Below, one piece after another: positions 62,051-64,000 of a stretch of 64,000 bases of DNA (within the stretch, counting starts at the first letter, position 1; each line of letters starts with the position of its first letter). The DNA comes from Acidobacteriota bacterium (lineage in GTDB: Bacteria > Acidobacteriota > Terriglobia > Terriglobales > Acidobacteriaceae): the NCBI GenBank assembly GCA_003010405.1, contig PJLO01000014.1, forward strand, positions 1-64,000, given 5' to 3'. The position numbers and the translations under genes were made by a program. The notes under the pieces were generated by a model. It ran no database searches, was not told the DNA's origin, and saw nothing but the letters and a program-made list of their open reading frames with translations.

Positions 62051-62185
62051 ATCCTTCAGCACAGAAAGTCTATTTGCCTGCGTAACATAGTCCTACTCTG
62101 CTCCCAAGCCAACTTCGCCGAGAACAGCTCGATATTGCCTGGTTTCCTGAATAGATGCTAGGCTATAGCGAATAAAAGGCGAACG

Positions 62186-64000
62186 ATGTTCGCCGGAGTT
62201 TCCCGGATGGCCTCATCACGCGAAGCGCTTGCGCCACGATCGAATCCCACGCTCAACACCGTTCAACAGATTCTCGCTAGCCTGGCTGCTCACAATCATG
62301 CGGATGAAGTATTGACCTGCGTGCGCCAGATCCCCGCGCGCGAAGCAACATTCTGTCCCATGCCTGACTGGGTGAGACCCGAATTGCGTGAAGCTTACGA
62401 GGCAAAGGGAATCGCGCAGCTGTATTCGCATCAAGCTGCAACTGCCGAGCTGGTACATGGCGGCAAGAACGCCGTCGTCGTCACGCCGACCGCCTCAGGT
62501 AAGACTCTCTGCTACAACTTGCCGGTCTTGAACCAGGTGCTGGAGAACCCCGACACACGTTCCCTCTACCTGTTTCCCACCAAAGCGCTCGCGCAGGATC
62601 AACTGGCGGAATTGCACGATCTCGCCCATCGGCTCGATGACCGCTTCGGCGTGTACACCTACGATGGTGACACCCCGAGCGACGCGCGCCGAGCAATTCG
62701 CGAACGCGGGCACATAGTCCTGACCAATCCGGACATGCTGCACACTGGCATCCTTCCACATCACACAAAGTGGATGCGGCTGTTTGAGAATCTACGCTAC
62801 ATCGTTATCGATGAGCTGCACACGTATCGCGGAGTCTTCGGAAGCCATCTGGCGAACGTGCTGCGACGGTTGCAACGCATAGCGCTGTTTTACGGTTCCG
62901 ACCCTCAGTTCATCTGCTGCACTGCCACCATCGCCAACCCTGGCGAACTGGCATCGCAGCTTACGGAGCGGAGAATCGAGGTGGTGCAGGAGAACGGCGC
63001 GCCGAGCGGCGAAAAGCTTTTTGTCTTCTACAATCCGCCGATGATCGATCGCAATCTCGGCATCCGCCGCAGCTATGTGAAGGAGGCGACCCGGCTCGCG
63101 AACGAATTGCTGGCGCGCAAACTGCAGACGATTGTCTTCGCCAACAGCCGTCTCCAGACGGAGGTAATTCTCACCTACCTGCAACACAGAAACCAGCCGA
63201 AGCCCGGCCAGATGGAACCGATTCGCGGCTATCGAGGCGGCTACCTTCCCCGCGAACGGCGCGAGATTGAACACGGGTTACGCGAGGGGCGCATCCGCGG
63301 AGTGGTGACAACGAGTGCGCTGGAGCTGGGGATCGACATTGGCTCGCTCGACGCCTGCGTGATGGCCGGCTATGCTGGCTCAATCGCATCGACCTGGCAG
63401 CGGGCCGGACGCGCCGGACGCCGCAGCGGAACATCGTGCGCCGTATTCGTTGCCTCATCCGCGCCGCTGGATCAGTTCATCGTGCAGCATCCGGATTACT
63501 TCTTTGGAAGCTCGCCCGAGCACGGGCACATTCAACCGGACAACCTTGAGATTCTGGTAAATCACCTGAAGTGCGCGGCCTTCGAGCTTCCGCTCTCGCC
63601 GGACGAGAAATTTGGCGGGGTTGATTTGCCGGATCTTTGTGAGCGGCTGGCAGAGGCGGGCTTCCTGCACAAGAGCGGCGAAAACTGGCATTGGGTCGAG
63701 GAGAGCTATCCGGCCGACACCATCAGCTTGCGTTCGGTAACCTCGGACAACTTCATCATCATTGATATCACCGGGGGAGACTCCGGCAAGCCCGAAGTAA
63801 TCGGCGAAGTCGATTTCACCTCGGCTCTCACAACCGTGCACGAGAAGGCGATCTACATTCACCAGGGCCAGCAATACCACGTCGAAGGTCTCGACTTCGA
63901 TCATCGCAAAGCTTATGTGAAGCGAGTAAACGTGGACTACTACACCGACGCGATCCGTTACACGCAGGTTCGTGTTTTGGAGATCGAGGAAGAGCTTGCC
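62186..64000 (+). CDS. MrfA/YprA-like DEAD/H-box helicase, 3' end beyond window
   Basis: A large superfamily 2 helicase; 605 codons are visible and the frame is open to the last base. VVVTPTASGKTLCYNLPV near residue 95-112 is Walker A, TNPDMLH and VIDELHTYRG are motifs Ib/II, CCTATIANP is motif III, and TSALELGIDIGSLDACVMAGYAGSIASTWQRAGRAGRR (in parts: SALELGIDIG, QRAGRAGRR) are motifs V and VI. The remaining C-terminal part should carry the DUF1998 zinc domain. Start at ATG 62186, preceded by AAAAGGCG; ATG 62207 is an alternative. MrfA acts in DNA-damage repair. Confidence 0.9.
   Translation, partial: MFAGVSRMASSREALAPRSNPTLNTVQQILASLAAHNHADEVLTCVRQIPAREATFCPMPDWVRPELREAYEAKGIAQLYSHQAATAELVHGGKNAVVVTPTASGKTLCYNLPVLNQVLENPDTRSLYLFPTKALAQDQLAELHDLAHRLDDRFGVYTYDGDTPSDARRAIRERGHIVLTNPDMLHTGILPHHTKWMRLFENLRYIVIDELHTYRGVFGSHLANVLRRLQRIALFYGSDPQFICCTATIANPGELASQLTERRIEVVQENGAPSGEKLFVFYNPPMIDRNLGIRRSYVKEATRLANELLARKLQTIVFANSRLQTEVILTYLQHRNQPKPGQMEPIRGYRGGYLPRERREIEHGLREGRIRGVVTTSALELGIDIGSLDACVMAGYAGSIASTWQRAGRAGRRSGTSCAVFVASSAPLDQFIVQHPDYFFGSSPEHGHIQPDNLEILVNHLKCAAFELPLSPDEKFGGVDLPDLCERLAEAGFLHKSGENWHWVEESYPADTISLRSVTSDNFIIIDITGGDSGKPEVIGEVDFTSALTTVHEKAIYIHQGQQYHVEGLDFDHRKAYVKRVNVDYYTDAIRYTQVRVLEIEEELA

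Overview
The window reads as a stretch of ordinary chromosome from an Acidobacteriota bacterium (Terriglobia type, Koribacter/Sulfotelmatobacter-like). This is inferred from the gene set: a separate-subunit transcarboxylase operon, a thiamine TonB-dependent receptor locus, small Acidobacteria-type membrane proteins, a CCCC-type L28, many ATGA start/stop overlaps, and -10 boxes of the TAAAAT/TACACT kind lying directly upstream of start codons. GC is moderately high, with a few visibly AT-richer single-gene patches. No rRNA, tRNA, CRISPR array or complete insertion sequence was recognised.

Layout. 0-8 kb, minus strand: a zinc-ribbon mini-protein, a sugar-nucleotide pair (a MurU-like nucleotidyltransferase after a kinase fused to a RapZ C-terminal domain), ScoAB CoA-transferase, two Dpp-type ABC permeases and a CNNM/CBS membrane protein. 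8-10.3 kb: a SAM hydrolase, DUF488, a small conserved protein and a PASTA protein. 10.4-15 kb: the transcarboxylase operon (5S, 12S, small accessory subunit, biotin carrier, methylmalonyl-CoA epimerase) behind a hairpin-rich leader. 15-18.4 kb: M24 peptidase, two small membrane proteins, superoxide dismutase and hemolysin III. 18.5-19.9 kb: an AT-rich island with one protein joining a winged helix, a GHKL ATPase and a STAS-like DUF4325 domain, preceded by helically phased TTGACAA repeats. 20-26.4 kb: an OPT transporter, then a TPP riboswitch driving TonB-dependent receptor, APH-fold kinase and PnuC/PnuT transporter. 26.5-34.8 kb, mostly minus: SYLF protein, FtsH, TilS, ThrS, a PxKF-domain remnant and GlsB. 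35-43.5 kb: isocitrate lyase, DnaC-like ATPase, truncated UvrC-like protein, a zinc protein with a tandem duplication, a PD-(D/E)XK-like protein, a tandem P19-like secreted protein and FolK. 43.8-50.4 kb: HU, Smr, Hsp20, ClpB, a Lys-rich protein, FmdB, RsmI and a 50-residue basic protein. 50.5-64 kb: UvrD/PcrA with an acidic insert, a membrane protein of unknown role, DUF971, L28, MATE, a second PD-(D/E)XK-like protein, a tautomerase flanked by twin palindromes, RidA, Rel/Spo, a TIGR01777 protein and a large helicase cut by the window edge.

Together the genes suggest an aerobic soil heterotroph that handles propionyl/methylmalonyl-CoA and uses an isocitrate lyase, salvages cell-wall sugars and thiamine, and invests in protein quality control. 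The least explained elements are the HTH-GHKL-STAS one-protein switch with its phased operator array, the kinase-RapZ fusion, the structured leader of the transcarboxylase operon, and two lone nuclease-fold genes.
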